Source of the DNA: Adiantum capillus-veneris
Taxonomy: Eukaryota; Streptophyta; Polypodiopsida; Polypodiales; Pteridaceae
Length of the DNA: 64,000 nt
Direction of reading: 5' to 3'
NCBI GenBank assembly: GCA_014529385.2
Contig: CM043942.1
Location: 62,039,184 to 62,103,183, forward strand
In this document: positions 45,031 to 57,089 of the stretch, piece by piece
How the letters are laid out: the number at the start of each line of letters is the position of its first letter
Numbering within the stretch: position 1 is the first letter of the stretch
Notes under the pieces: model-generated
What the model was told of the DNA's origin: nothing
Seen by the model: the letters and a program-made list of their open reading frames with translations, nothing else
Databases searched by the model: none
Position numbers and translations under genes: made by a program

Positions 45031-45085
45031 ACGGCTTGTGTATGTTTTGTGAAGGCTCAACCTTTAGCATAATCAAGTAGCTGGC

Positions 45086-45259
45086 ATGAATCACGAGAAT
45101 TTTTATGATCCCTTTATTCCCATAGCAAGGCAAAAGGTACACATAATTGTTAGTACTAAGTTGCAATTTCAGCGAGTAATTCGTAGAATTTTAGGTCCTC
45201 TTAGGTTGGTAGAGATAAACGCATCAGTAAATATTTTTATTTTGCCTCTCATTAGGTAG
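45086..45259 (+). CDS. Small ORF 1 upstream of gag in GyB2 (57 aa)
   Basis: Starts MNHENFYDPFIPIARQ with an ATG in the leader and ends at TAG 45,257-45,259. It matches the 72-aa ORF of GyB1 in its start (M-N-x-x-N) and in the block LQFQRVIRRILGPLRLVEI, followed by FILPLIR. It is shorter because it stops at the point where GyB1 goes on. Function unknown. Confidence 0.5.
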   Translation: MNHENFYDPFIPIARQKVHIIVSTKLQFQRVIRRILGPLRLVEINASVNIFILPLIR

Positions 45260-45319
45260 GACCTTAGTTTGGACGTCTATTATTTTGTTTTGTTTTAAGA
45301 ATTAGGTCATGCATAGACC

Positions 45320-45538
45320 ATGGATAATGGCCCAGGAATACAGGTTTTTCCCTTTCATTTCACTCCACACATTAGAGTAAACATTGCAATTAGTAGAAAA
45401 ATCCATTTTCAACAATGTATGGTATTCATGTTTGGTGCCCAAAGAGTAGGAGAAATTCTCGCATCACCAAACCCTGTCATTCTACCTCTTATTGATTATC
45501 ATAGGTCATTTGATGTGAATATTTTTATTTTGTTGTAG
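45320..45538 (+). CDS. Small ORF 2 upstream of gag in GyB2 (72 aa)
   Basis: MDNGPGIQVFPFHFTP, then MVFMFGAQRVGEILASPNP, VILPLIDYH and the end FDVNIFILL. It has the same length as the GyB1 small ORF and the same E-(I/V)-L-A-S and (V/I)-L-P-L core, and it partly resembles small ORF 1. It looks like a tandem duplication of one small gene just before gag. Function unknown. Confidence 0.55.
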   Translation: MDNGPGIQVFPFHFTPHIRVNIAISRKIHFQQCMVFMFGAQRVGEILASPNPVILPLIDYHRSFDVNIFILL

Positions 45539-45622
45539 AATAGATTGCAATTTAGAAAATATTATTGTGTAAATCTTTTAAAGAAAGAAAAAGCAAAAAC
45601 GCGTCACTTTGAAATCAATTCA

Positions 45623-47401
45623 ATGGAGAGCCAACGCCAAATGTCTGGATATCCTCTTTTCTTTGGAGAGTCTGGATAGGATGCAGAATTATTTCTAGCA
45701 AATTTCAAGATGTCTTGCCGTATCAAGAGGATAGTAACTGATCAAGAACGTGTAGAAATGTTTGAGGTGGTCCTCAGGAAAGATGCTAGCATTTGGTTTG
45801 ACTCTTTGCCTGAGGAAGTTAAAGGGAATTACGCGGAAGTTTTGAATCGTTTCAAGAAATACTTCTTTGATCCCCAAAACACTCAGAAATTATGGCAAGA
45901 CATTGTTTCTCATAAGCAAAAAGACTTAGATGACTACTACTTGTACAAGCAAGAGTTTCTACGTCTTTGGGCTCTATGGATGCGAAATGTTGCTAACCCT
46001 GGTGATGGTGCAGAATTTTTTAAGAAGGAGAGGTTCATAGCTGGACTCTTTCCTGACCTTAAGGTAAAAGTTGAGGCGGGTGCACCTGCTACTTTTGATG
46101 CAACGGAAACTAGGGCTGTTGAGAAGTATAGGAAACTCAAGTGCTTAAGGGGAGAGGTTCCAATAGAAGGTCTTAGACCCAAAGGTAAGTCACAATCATC
46201 AACATCTAGGGAGCTTCCTGAGGTAACGGCTGAAGTGATTGAGAAGTTAAATGAATCTTTAAGCAGCCTGTCAATTCACCTTGCACAAGCTGTAGGTCCA
46301 AAGGGACAAGCAAAGAAGTCAGAAGAGAGAGAGCCACGAACTAGGAGAGTCTTGCAATGTTGGAATTGCGGTGAGTCTGGACATGGGATGTATAATTGTC
46401 CTTGGCCCCGTGGGGAGCCAGGGAGACCTAACTTGAATTACCCAGTGATGAATACAGGTGAAGGAACTAGTCAGCAACCACGGCTTATACAAAGGAAAAA
46501 TGGAGCAAGACCACCTCCACAAGGAGTGGAAGGAGTTCCACCTTTGCCAGACCCAAACGTGCATGTGGTAGAGGTGACAAATTCAAGAGAGGTTGACATG
46601 GAAGCAAATGGCATTAAGCGTGGCCAAGGGAAAGGTAAGGAGAAAGAAGGAGTTACATCACAAAGTGACCATGGACGAGAAAAGAAGGCAAAGGAGACCA
46701 AGGAGGCTAAGAGGACTCGACATCGTATCAACCTCCAAGACTTCCCTCTTGGACATGGAATGGCTCCATACAACCTGTTGGAAGACATGAGAGGTAAGGG
46801 TCCTGATATCTCATGGCCTCAATTTCTTGCATTATGTCCACAAGTTAGGAGGGATTTAACAAGGGCAATTAGCACTAGGAGAAAGGTGAAAGAGAGTGTG
46901 CCTGTTGTAAAAATTGCACAAGCTGAAATGAATGAGGACATTACACCTGGGCTAGATTGTTACATAAAAGGGAGATTGGTTAGGAAAGGTCTAGTGGATG
47001 GGGGTGCACAAATTTGCATCATGACAGAGGGACTCATGCAAAAACTAGGCATGCACATCCATGAGACACCTGAAATTAAGGTCAAGATGGCAAACAATAG
47101 CAAGGCTAGGTGCGTAGGCATTTGTAAAAATGTTTTTGTGGAGGCCTTTGGCATTAAGAAGGCAGTGGATTTCTATGTCATGTCTACCAAAGGAAATGGT
47201 TACCCATTTATCCTAGGGAGACCATGGCTAATGAAAATGCGAGCTTTGCAGGATTGGGAGAGTGGAAAGCTAATTTGCAGGAACGACAATCATAAGAAGG
47301 TTGTCTTTGACATGAAGGAGCAACGCCAAGAGGAGCTCCATGAAGAATCATCTCAAAGTGAGACGGAAGAAGGTTGGACCGATAGCACTTCAGAAGAATA
47401 A
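45623..47401 (+). pseudogene. GyB2 gag, nucleocapsid and protease
   Basis: Starts at the ATG at 45,623 (MESQRQMSGYPLFFGESG); a TAG follows at 45,677 and the frame then stays open from 45,680. Capsid-like region: KDASIWFDSLPEEVKGNY, NRFKKYFFDPQNTQ, YYLYKQEFLRLWALWMRN. A basic linker leads to the zinc knuckle CWNCGESGHGMYNC near 46,360. The protease has GLVDGGAQICIMTEGL near 46,990 and GYPFILGRPWLMKM near 47,210. The TAA at 47,399 lies in an acidic linker that is open in GyB1; the same frame continues beyond it. Confidence 0.9.
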
Positions 47402-49148
47402 AGTAGCGGAAGCATTACTGAAGAGGAGTCTTCCATCGAAGTCATGGGGGTAAGGTTTAAGCCAAGCAACCAAGAGACCTCTTGTCAAGGCTTGGAGGAT
47501 GTAGGTCCTCAAGAGAACGAAGGTGTTCAAGATGAAGGGATGCTGGAAGGTATGCTATCAACAACACTGACAAAGGATGAAAGAGAGCAGTTCAAATGTG
47601 TGCTAAGGAAGTTTCCTAGGCTTTTTGCTAAAGACTACACTGACGTGCGTGGGGTAGATGTTGTTCAACACAAGATTGAGTTAAAGCCTGAGGCCACACC
47701 TAAAGCTCAGAAGCTACGAAGGCTAGGAGTTATAAAGGAGCAGGCTCTACTCAAGGAGGTAAGAAAGCTTCTAGCAGCAGGTTTCATTTATCCAGTGGAG
47801 AATTCAGAGTGGGTCTCTCCTGTTTTTGTCACTCCTAAGAAAAATGGCAAGTGGAGGGTGTGTGTGGATTACCGTCCCCTCAATGAGGCAACAAAAAAAG
47901 ATCACTTTCCCCTCCCATTCCAGGATGAGATACGAAATGAGGTAGCTGGTCATGAGAAGTACACTGTGTGCGATGGTTACTCAGGTTACTTTCAAATAGG
48001 GATTGCATTGGAGGATCAATTGAAAACAACCTTTATCACTCCTTGGGGTTGTTATGCTTTTAGAGTCATGCCATTTGGTCTAACAAATGCTCCTGCAACA
48101 TTCCAACGTTTCATGAATATGGTGTTTCAAGCATTCTTTGGAAAGTCAATTAGGGTGTTCATTGATGATTTCTGTATTTATAGCTCAAAATCATTGCATC
48201 TACAAAGGGTAGAAGAAGGTTTAAAGAAGCTCTATGACATGGGAGGTCAACTCAACCCCGACAAGTGCCATATAGGTGAGGATGAAGTAATCTTGCTTGG
48301 TCATAAAGTTTCTTACAAAGGCATAGAAGTGGACCCTTCAAAGGCAAAGGCTCTTATTGAGATACCATCACCCAAGAGTCTTAAGGAGGTCATCTCATTC
48401 ATTCAAAAGGTGAAGTATATGTCACGCTTCATTCACTTAGCCTCAGAGTTACTTCACCCTTTGCAAAAGTTGACACAACAAGTAGAATTTGCATGGTTTG
48501 ATGAGCTTGAAGAGTACTTTTGTAACATTAAAGCCATTTTGTCAGGGCTACCAACACTCATGCCTCCTTGTTGGGAGTACACATTCTTTGTTAGCTATAG
48601 TGCTGGGAAAGAAACAATTGGTGCAGTTTTGTCACAACAAGATCCCTATAGTACCAGGATGCGGCCCATCTACTTTGCTAGTAGGGTCATGAATGCTTTA
48701 GAGAGAGGCTACACGGAGGCAGAACTCATGATGCTTTCTCTCATGTGGGGCATTGATGCTATGGGTCCTCTGCCTAGGACAAAAAATGGTAAACTCTACA
48801 TTCTAGTGGCTGTAGACTATATGACTAGGTGGGTGGAAGCACAAAGTGTGGCAAAGGTAAATGAGAGGACAGTGAGAAAATTCATCTACACTCACATTTG
48901 TTGTAGATTTGGCACACCTTTGGAGATTGTTTCTGATAATGGTCGAGGGTTTAGAAAGGGATTGCTCACAGAAGTCTGTGAAGAACTTCACATTCTACAT
49001 CGTCACAGTACACCCTACTATCCCCAATCAAATGGTTTGGTAGAAAAAGCTAATGGTGTCATTGCAGGCATCATTAGAAAAATGGTGAAAAACAAGACAA
49101 AGTTGTGTGATGACTTCTTGGATGGTGCCTTGTGGACGTATCGAACCA
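47402..49148 (+). pseudogene. GyB2 reverse transcriptase joined to the integrase core
   Basis: In the same frame as gag. RT: VSPVFVTPKKNGKWRVCVD, CDGYSGYFQIGIALEDQ, MPFGLTNAPATFQRFMN, FIDDFCIYSS near 48,160. The RNase H start is present (SYSAGKETIGAVLSQQ, RPIYFASRVMN, TEAELMMLSLMW), then the frame jumps at about 48,747 straight to the integrase core GIDAMGPLP, IVSDNGRGF and NGLVEKANG. The rest of RNase H, the second RNase H and the HHCC finger seen in GyB1 are missing. The frame breaks off at ALWTYRTTY where it meets LTR sequence. Confidence 0.92.
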
Positions 49149-51107
49149 CATATCTCCTTACTGAAATAAAAAACCCTCAATTAGCTAGTCATTGGGCTAG
49201 TTGAGCCAAAAAAATAAAATATATAAAAAATATAAGTATATTATGGCCCATGCGTATGTAAATATTTCTTTGTATATAGGGCCTAAATAAAAGATTTTTT
49301 CATAATTATTTTGGTATTTATTTAAATATTTCTACCTAGGTGTGTGTTATTTATGCTCTGTACATTGCCTCACCATTACCACAATTTTTCTTACCATTTT
49401 TCATACTCTTTATTCCATATAGAAATATTTTCATGTAAGCTTCTCTTATATTTGGTGTAACTCCACCCCAACAAAAATCCAAAAAAACTAGTTTTATTTA
49501 TGTGTATATTTTTTCACTATTGTGATTTTTCCCTTCCTACATCTATTTTGTTTTTTTTCTAAAAAATTAGAACACCAAAAATATTTATCTTTTTATGGTA
49601 GCCTCATAATGAGAGAGATTTCTTTTGACCCCTTTATATTTTTTCCACTCATATTATTTATATTTGACATGCACATATTTTTTAGACCCCTCAATATTTG
49701 ATTTTCTTAGTTGTACTATTCACTTATATCATGATCTCAACAATATCTTCAATTATAGACCTACAAAATAAGGTCAAGGGTAGGTGGCATGCATACATGC
49801 ACTATGGAGGGCTCACTCTTGGAGGTATTCAAAAGAATCACCCAAAGAAAGACCCCACAAGGACTTTGTGCAGTGGAAAAAAACAGTCGGTTTTGCTGAA
49901 TTTTTAAAGTTCACTTGCTCTCCGAATTTGAAAAGGTGATACAAACAAAAGTTGTAGCTCGTGGGCTAAACTTTTACCCATATCTATCAAAAAACCACAA
50001 AATTCAGCCTCTTCTCTTAAAAGACAGCATCATGGTGGTTGATTACTCAGCTTCAATTACCTTGTCTCTCAAGGAAGGTCAAGAGTGGAGAAAAAATGTA
50101 CCGTCAAAGCTAGTGGACCGTCAACAAGCGTCAAAATTGGCCCTACTCAAGACACTTGGAGCATCAACCTTGTAAGAAATCCACCTTTTCTTACCTCTTA
50201 AGAGTTTTTCTTCCTTATTTGTATCCTACATGGATACTCCCATTGTAAATATCCAATTCCATTTGTAAATTAATACTAACTCTACTAACACTAACCCACT
50301 ATGAAAAGTCCTATCACCTCCATTTCTCTCCTCTCTCTTTCCCCACCAACTTCTTGATAATTCCAAGCAAAAGAAATTAGGTAAATTGCTGAAAATCTAA
50401 CCCAACCATGGTTAGAGGAGTAACCCTAGCCTTCAAAATTGCTATAAAAGGAGGGTGTAGCTAGCACAAAAAAGGAGAAGAAAGAGCACTATGCTATAGT
50501 TTGAGAAGCCAAGCTCAACCTCTTGAGAAGGAGCTCTTGAGTGGAATCTCATTGGCATTAGGCATATGTATGTGTTGTATTAGGGGTGATTAGCAAGGGA
50601 ACTCTATGCCATTGTAAGAGAGAGTGATCATTCAATTGAGAGTAGGAAATCTATCATTTCTCCTACTAGTGTAAGCCCAACATTTGCTGAATCAAGGAGG
50701 GTGAATTTGGACTAAGCATGGATACCTTGTCTCCCTTCCAACGTGAAGTCATGGACAATAATGATGTGTAAGTGTCTTGGTGTTTTATTTAAGTTCTTGA
50801 TATCTTGTCTCCGGGTATTGTTATCAATTTAGCCATAAATCCCACATGTTGTAAGAGGGCGACAGGGTGGAGATGACTCCCCTGGCCTTAAGACAGTGAT
50901 TGGGGTGGCTTTTTTCTTGTGATGTGTTGTGGTGTAATTTACTCAGGCTATCTTGAACAAATACTAATCTCACTTTGATTGGTCATGACAGATTTGTAAG
51001 AAGGCATTAATGCAACAAGCACCCCCTTCCCCCTCCTCTCTCTTTCTTATATATATATATTTATGTTTGCTTGATCATTAACGATACACTTCAAAGCAGC
51101 CCGAGCA

Positions 51108-51201
<94 letters not shown>

Positions 51202-51460
51202 TTTTAGCGTGTGTGAGTGTTCCATTGGTGTTAGGGTTAGTGTAAATTCCTTGCTTGTTTGTGGGTTGCTCTAATGATTCTCCTCTTTTGCGTCCTAGTT
51301 CTCTCTTAAACTAGGTGGTGCCCCTTGTGTAGTTGGGATTTGGCTGTGGGTTTGTTGTTTTGGTTTGTGTTGTGTTGTGCCCCAGCCCCATTGAGCAGCA
51401 CGGGAGCCTTGAAGGGTGTCTAGAGGTTGCTCTTCTTGTTGCCCGCCCCGGACCGCTTCA
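49149..51460 (+). repeat. GyB2 3' LTR, 5'-truncated
   Basis: Matches 42,410-45,010 but lacks the first 128 bp of the LTR and a block of about 288 bp (present in the 5' LTR at about 43,224-43,520). It ends GACCGCTTCA before the TSD. It joins the integrase coding sequence directly, with no polypurine tract. Confidence 0.92.
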
Positions 51461-51464
51461 GTAG
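51461..51464. repeat. GyB2 target-site duplication (partner at 42,278-42,281)
   Basis: GTAG on both sides. Counting it once gives an uninterrupted GyC1 RT frame (FDKLQGSTYFNSIDLK-type block). Confidence 0.9.
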
Positions 51465-52358
51465 CTTATCAAATAGGTCTTCTATCCGTGGAATGGAAAA
51501 CCTATTCTTTATAGTGATCCTATTTAGTAGTCTATAGTCGACACGCATACAATATGTGTCGTCTTTCTTTTGCACTAATAACATGGGTGAACAAAATGGA
51601 GAGAGCTAGGCCTAACAATGCCCTTCTCAACTAACTCATGCACTTGCCGCCACATAATCTCCTCTTGTTGAGCTTGAGAAACTCTATAAGGAGGTTTATT
51701 AGGTTGTGAACTTCCTGGAAGAAGTTCAATTGCATGGTCATCATTGCCTCGTTTAGGAGGTAGTTCACAAGGGATGTCGTCAATAAAAACATCTTGAAGT
51801 CTCTTGATAAAATTGGATAACTCTAATTCCTTGTGATTGTTTGTATTTTCTTTTGCTAAAGCATTAGGTTCATTTTGAGAATCTTTAACAAAAATCATGT
51901 ACACGGAAATAGAACTCTTTATTGACTTATTGAAAGCTTGAGTATGTACAATGGGTATGGTGTTACCCAAGTCCTTAGCATCTATGTACATATCTTTTTC
52001 CTTGAATCTAAAGTAGATTTTCCTTTCATGGAATTTAACATTGACATCCATGCAATCAAACCATGGTGCCCCTAGGATTACATCCTCATGCTTGAGAGGA
52101 GAGATAAAGAAGTCCTCCTTGTCCACATAGCTTTGGACATGGAGCGTCAATTTCCCAATTTAGGGAGTGACTGAGGCTTCTTGCCCCTTGAAAGCACCAT
52201 CGGCGGGTAGGACATCTCCCATCACATAGGCTTGGATGCCTAGCTTGGTGGCCAACTCTATAGATATGAAATTGTGAGTAGAACCAGGGTCAAAGAGAAT
52301 AAAATCATCATGTTTCCTTACCTTTCCCCAAGCATGGCATAGAGGAGATCCTTTGTGG
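51465..52358 (-). pseudogene. GyC1 protease and reverse transcriptase N-terminal part
   Basis: Minus strand: the protease core FILFDPGSTHNFISIELA near 52,290 and LGAPWFDCMDVNVKF near 52,060. Then come NFIKRLQDVFIDDIPCELPP, the RT approach HAIELLPGSSQPNKPPYRVS and WRQVHELVEKGIVRPS. D-P-G replaces D-S/T-G in the protease, as in some chromoviruses. Stops lie at about 52,157 and 51,575. The RT is cut at 51,465 by GyB2. Confidence 0.88.
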
Positions 52359-53966
52359 TCAACATCCTCTTCTTGGATTTCGACCAAGGTAGCTCTTGTG
52401 GGGACAAGCACGATAGGCATGACCTTGCTCCCCGCACTTGAAACAACGGTTATCTTTTATGATAACGCTCAAGCTCTTTAGGAGAGACTTTATTTTTTCC
52501 TTTATAAACTCCCTTCTCCTTAGCTTTGTTGTTGTTGGCATTGCCTCTAGGAGACTTTTGGACAGTGTCCTTCCCCTTAGGCTCGTTTATTACAGTCCTT
52601 GTTCTCCGTGGGATTAAGATTTCTCTTAGCCCCTTGTTGGAGATTGATTCATGAAGCCACCATGGTATGGTGTATGACCACAGATATGGTGTGTGGCCTT
52701 TGGGAGTTAACATACTCCGCCATATCGTCAGTTAGACCCGCACAAAATTGTTGTTTTTGCTCTCCAAAATCCATCTTTTGGAAGACACTTGCTTTGAGAT
52801 GTAAGTCTCAAAACTTGTCTACATATTTGTGAATAGATTCATAGGGAGAGAGCTTCAAGCTTCGTCATTCGGTGAGTACTTTGTCTTTGGCATCGGTAGC
52901 CAAAAATTGGTTCATGATGGAATCTCTTAAAGCTTTCCATGTTCGTGGAGCTTCACCATTTGCCCGTAGGCTAGACCACCATTGCCTGGAAGACTTTTGA
53001 AAATGCATAGGTATATGGTGTAGCTTAGAGGACTCCGTGAAGGCCTCATCTCCAAACGCCGCATTGAATTGTTGGATGAAGGCCAAGACTTTGTCTGTAG
53101 CACCAAAGGTTCCATCGTCGGTATAAGGAAAGAGATGTCCTTTCCTCCCTCTTTGGATTTTTTGAGCTTGGACGACCTCTTTCACATGGCATAGGATTTC
53201 CTATGGGCTCTTCTTTTGGTGATTCAAAAGTTGCACCATCACTTTCTTCAGAAGAGGAAGGATTTGAGGAGGATGGAGAAGAGGGTGACCTCTTTCTCAC
53301 CTTTTTCTTCCCTTGTTCCTCCTTGTGTGCACCATCACTTTCTTCATAAGAGGAAGAGGATGAGGCACATGGAGAAGAGGGTGACCTCTTTCTCACCTTT
53401 TTATTCTGTTGTTTTCTCTCATCCCTCTTTGAATTATGGTGTGGAGAAGTGTGCGATGGTCTTGTCCATTTAGAGGGTGATGGAGAGTGTTTTTCCCGCC
53501 GTCTTTGTGGAGCCATCTCCGTCGAGGTGACAGGAGACTCACTTCTTTCTCGTTATTTCAGTGGGGGCTCTATTATTGAAACTTGAGTTCTACTTTGGGA
53601 AGGAGATACATTGTCAAGTAGTAGATTTTTGAGCCCTTCGTACGGATCCTCTTCTTCTTCCCTTATTGGAGAGAGGCCTCTTTTGGAAGTCTCACAAGGA
53701 GGCTTCCTAAGTACTCTCTCTTCTTGGTGGAGAGTTTGGAGAATCCCATGAGCACGTAGCTTCCATTGCACTTCACTTTGGAGGGATGGATTTCCCATGG
53801 CTTGTTGAAGCCTAGAAACAATGTAATTAACAAGCATAGGGGCATCATTAGTAGCATGTTCATTAGCAAAATCAAAGTTATTAACATTAATTTCACTCTC
53901 TTTACTATTGTCAGTCATTCTAACAACTTTAGGTGTAAAATTCTTAAGTGTACTTTGGCACTTCAC
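52359..53966 (-). pseudogene. GyC1 gag and zinc knuckle
   Basis: From 53,966 the pieces are an N-terminal part (VRMTDNSKESEINVNNFDFA), a basic Ser/Pro-rich part at 53,516-53,200 with two copies of KKVRKRSPSSP, the capsid-like core (HHIPMHFQKSSRQWWSSL, WKALRDSIMNQFLATDAKD) near 52,900-53,100 and a zinc knuckle CFKCGEQGHAYRACP near 52,440. The frame is broken repeatedly. GyC2 keeps the capsid end and zinc knuckle at 63,300-64,000. Confidence 0.82.
53233..53420 (-). repeat. 96-bp tandem duplication in GyC1 gag
   Basis: Two copies, beginning GCACCATCACTTTCTTCA (plus strand) at 53,233 and 53,329. Each encodes the basic KKVRKRSPSSP motif and the acidic EESDGA motif. 96 is a multiple of three, so the frame is kept. 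Confidence 0.85.
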
Positions 53967-54318
53967 CCCTAGTTGCTACTCCTCTTAACCCCTTTAGAAA
54001 AGCACTCAAGCTCCTATAGACGTGGCTCAAATATCATTAATTGCAAGCAATAGAAGAGAGGGTCTTTCACCACCAACACATTATCGACTCCCGTCAAGCT
54101 TCTAATAGCTCAATAGTGGTTAAGCCGTAGGCAAGCCCCGTAGGACTCCACTAGTAAGACCATAGCTCTTAACGGCAATGCCCCGTTATCTGCACGAAGC
54201 AAGGGCACTGCAAGGTTGAAAAATCCCTATTCTACTTACTCAATTGCAATTAATAATACCAACCATTTATAGTTAGCTTGAGGACCTCTCTTCTTGAGCA
54301 AGAAAAGAGAAACCTTGT
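53967..54318 (-). other. GyC1 leader between primer site and gag
   Basis: About 350 bases with no ORF. The plus-strand CTTGTGCTCTGATACC border marks the primer site end. Confidence 0.7.
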
Positions 54319-54330
54319 GCTCTGATACCA
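54319..54330 (-). other. GyC1 primer-binding site (Met-tRNA type)
   Basis: Minus strand TGGTATCAGAGC, one base after the LTR end AAATGTTACA. Confidence 0.93.
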
Positions 54331-54331
54331 A

Positions 54332-54931
54332 TGTAACATTTAATGGTCTAGTAACTTGTGTGTAGTGGAAAATAACATAGACATAGTGAGCATTTCATTA
54401 GAATAGATCCCTAGTGAGCATAGCAAGAGTGCTTGGATGGAAAGAGCAACAAAAGCATAACACCTAGTTAGATAGGCATGAACAATACTTCAAAAAAAAA
54501 GAGAAATTAAGCTATTGACAACAATTGAGGACCGGATTTACATGGAGCCGGTCCCCCCTCCAAAAGGCTTTGTATTATGGGTTTCCCCCCATCAAGGGAG
54601 ACATTTTACAATACAATACTTTGTGTTCCTTCAATAACTTGCTGGTGCAATGAAGATGGAAGCTTCAAGCACCAAGCTCACACTTGTAAAACACAACATC
54701 AATTCCCTCACGGTCTCAAACCCAAGACCTGACACACCTTTGAAGATGGTGAGAGCTAGCGAGGTATGAGAGTAGATCAAGAGGAAGGAGTCAAACAAGC
54801 CATTCGGCTGTTGATGCTCATTGGACCCCTTGGGAGACTGTCCAATAGTATTTTAGAGAGAGAATGCACCTTGGGGGCAACTGGGCTAGGGAGCTGACAT
54901 GTGTCCACTATGCCCTTTGTTTAAAGGGAAC

Positions 54932-55022
<91 letters not shown>

Positions 55023-55373
55023 TTTCTCTCTCATCCCCTACTAAAAGGGCTCTCCCTCTCAAGGATAGGTATGTGGGAAGACTTTTGCGTCTTTTGCATC
55101 CAATTTACCCTAAGGCTGGACCATTGGACATAACCTTTGAATTTCGGAACCTTAGCATTTTGGAAGTCTTAATGGGCTGAACCTTAGGGTCTTTGAAGCC
55201 CATTGATGCACATTGCTCTTTTGCAGATGGCCCCTCCTTTGGATCCCTACTGTGATCGGTCTGCCAGCCTAACCAATATTCTAGCTTTTTCTCGCCTGGT
55301 ACTTCCCCATATTAGATGATCAGTTTAACATGAAAAAATCATTTAGGAGAATTATATATTAGTTATTATGACA
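54332..55373 (-). repeat. GyC1 5' LTR
   Basis: 1,042 bp, TGTCATAATAAC to AAATGTTACA on the minus strand. It contains an (AG)n run of about 42 units at 54,936-55,020. Similar to 38,960-39,445 and to 59,230-60,756. The short ORF spanning the AG run encodes only Arg-Glu repeats and is not a gene. Confidence 0.9.
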
Positions 55374-56599
55374 TACTTTTTAATTGTTGAGTGTCTTATC
55401 TTGTTTGATGTCAATGTCATCACAACACCATAAATAGGCCAAGATGGTTTAGGTTTTTCACCCTTAATGAGCAATAATTCAAGAGGTATGGGTAAGGATT
55501 CTGGCTCCTCTTCCTCACTTGAAGGAGTATGGATCCTCTTCCTCACTTTCTTTGAGCAAGGGGAGGGGAAAAAGAGAGAAAAGCCCATGAATAGGAGAAG
55601 GAAGAGGAGCTTGAGCCAGCTTTCATTATCTCCACTTACTTGAAAGAACTCCCACCATGGTTGGAAAATTTCTTAGGCCTTTCTGGGATAGGGTCAGAGG
55701 ATGGCATGGATTATGAATTGGGCCTTGGCATGTTGCTGTCTACATAGTTAGACTATCACCGAGCAAAAAAAACGAGAGAAGATTAATCAGAGCAAATTGA
55801 TACAAGATCAACAATGGTGAAAGAAAAAAATCATGCCATGCAAATTACTTTCACTACCACAAATCTGACACTTAATTGACAAAAAATGAGATTTTAGAAC
55901 CATTATGAAAATTGAATACTCTAGACACAAGCAAACAAATCTCTTCATTATGAACATTGGTTTCTAAGCTACCTCTTAATTCTCTGAGACCTTCTAATTG
56001 CAAATTTAAGGATAAAATAAAGGTTGAAGAGGTGGCTTGAAGCAGGGACCTCCAAAAGGCTGCTTGATTTGACCATTTTGCTTTTAGAACCACTTTTCGT
56101 GAGGACAATTTCTTGCCTAATGACTCTTTTGTGATCATTAAATAGAACTGATACAACCCAGAGCCAATTGCAAGTTCTTTTGCACAGAAAAGGCCCAAGT
56201 CTGAGGTGCATTTGTCAAAAAGGTATAGAGGTAAAGTCATGAAGCAAAAATTCCTTAAAAGCTCCTATAATGTGCATGCTCTCCCTACTAAAAACACCGA
56301 AGGCCTTAGGATCCAAAAAGGTATTGAGTAGGGCTCCCCTGTTTCTTCTATACACTGATGTCTATGGATACAATCCAATGCGCTAGTCCCTTCAACCATG
56401 GAAAAAAATTCCCTCCCATTTCTCTCCATCACATTGCATGTGTCACTGTACTGTCATTCGCTGTAAACACCTCAACATGCCACCTCGCCATCATTTGCCC
56501 AAGAGCCAAACAATTGAATTATATGCATGTGTGGTGCCACTTTCTTTGCCTGTGGCACCACATGCTACAATAGATCCCTGGTCTGCTTGACATTTTTTA
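55374..56599. other. No recognisable gene
   Basis: The minus-strand ORFs are weak. One at 55,588-55,352 crosses into the LTR and contains KKVRKR and a run of Glu, somewhat like the GyC1 gag. Another at 56,240-55,872 (122 aa, AIGSGLYQFYLMITKES) matches nothing that I know. AT-rich and probably old intergenic or degraded repeat sequence. Confidence 0.4.
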
Positions 56600-57075
56600 A
56601 AGGGAAAACTACCAAAATACCCCTCTAATTTGTGGAAATTCTCAAAATACCCTTGTATCTATTTCAAATTTCCCAAATTACCAAAATACCCCTCTAATTT
56701 GAGGAAATTCCCAAAATACTCCTCAAATTTCAAGAATTCCCAAAATACCATTGTATCAAGATTTTCTACTCTTGATTCCTTTTTGGCAGTTGAGATCCGT
56801 TTTTGAGTGCTTAGCATGTAATTTGTCACAAATTACCACGTAGAAAAAGGCAGTTATGTTAAAGAAAAACGAAGCAATTCATTTCCAAGGCCTACATAAC
56901 CAACTCAAATTCTAGTTTTAGCATATTATATTGATAGAAAATCAATCTTCTTATTAAAGCTACAATCTTTGGAAACATTTAATCTTACTACCATGGGTAT
57001 TTTCGGAATTTTGGAAACTTTGAAGGGCATTTTTGGAATCTTGAAGTTTGAGGGGTATTTTGGTAATTTTCCCTT
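56600..57075. mobile_element. MITE-like element with terminal inverted repeats
   Basis: The left end AAGGGAAAACTACCAAAATA (then CCCCTC) is mirrored at the right end by its near-complement ATTTTGGTAATTTTCCCTT. The similarity runs about 100 bases inward with the repeated phrases CCAAAATACCCCTC and AATTCCCAAAATAC. The middle is AT-rich and non-coding. About 476 bp. No clear TSD: both flanks contain a run of six T or A, which may extend the inverted repeat. Confidence 0.75.
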
Positions 57076-57089
57076 CTTCTAAAAAAGGA

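Noticed and set aside
54864-55133. ORF across the (AG)n run in the GyC1 LTR
   Set aside because: It encodes little but Arg-Glu repeats from the microsatellite and lies in an LTR.
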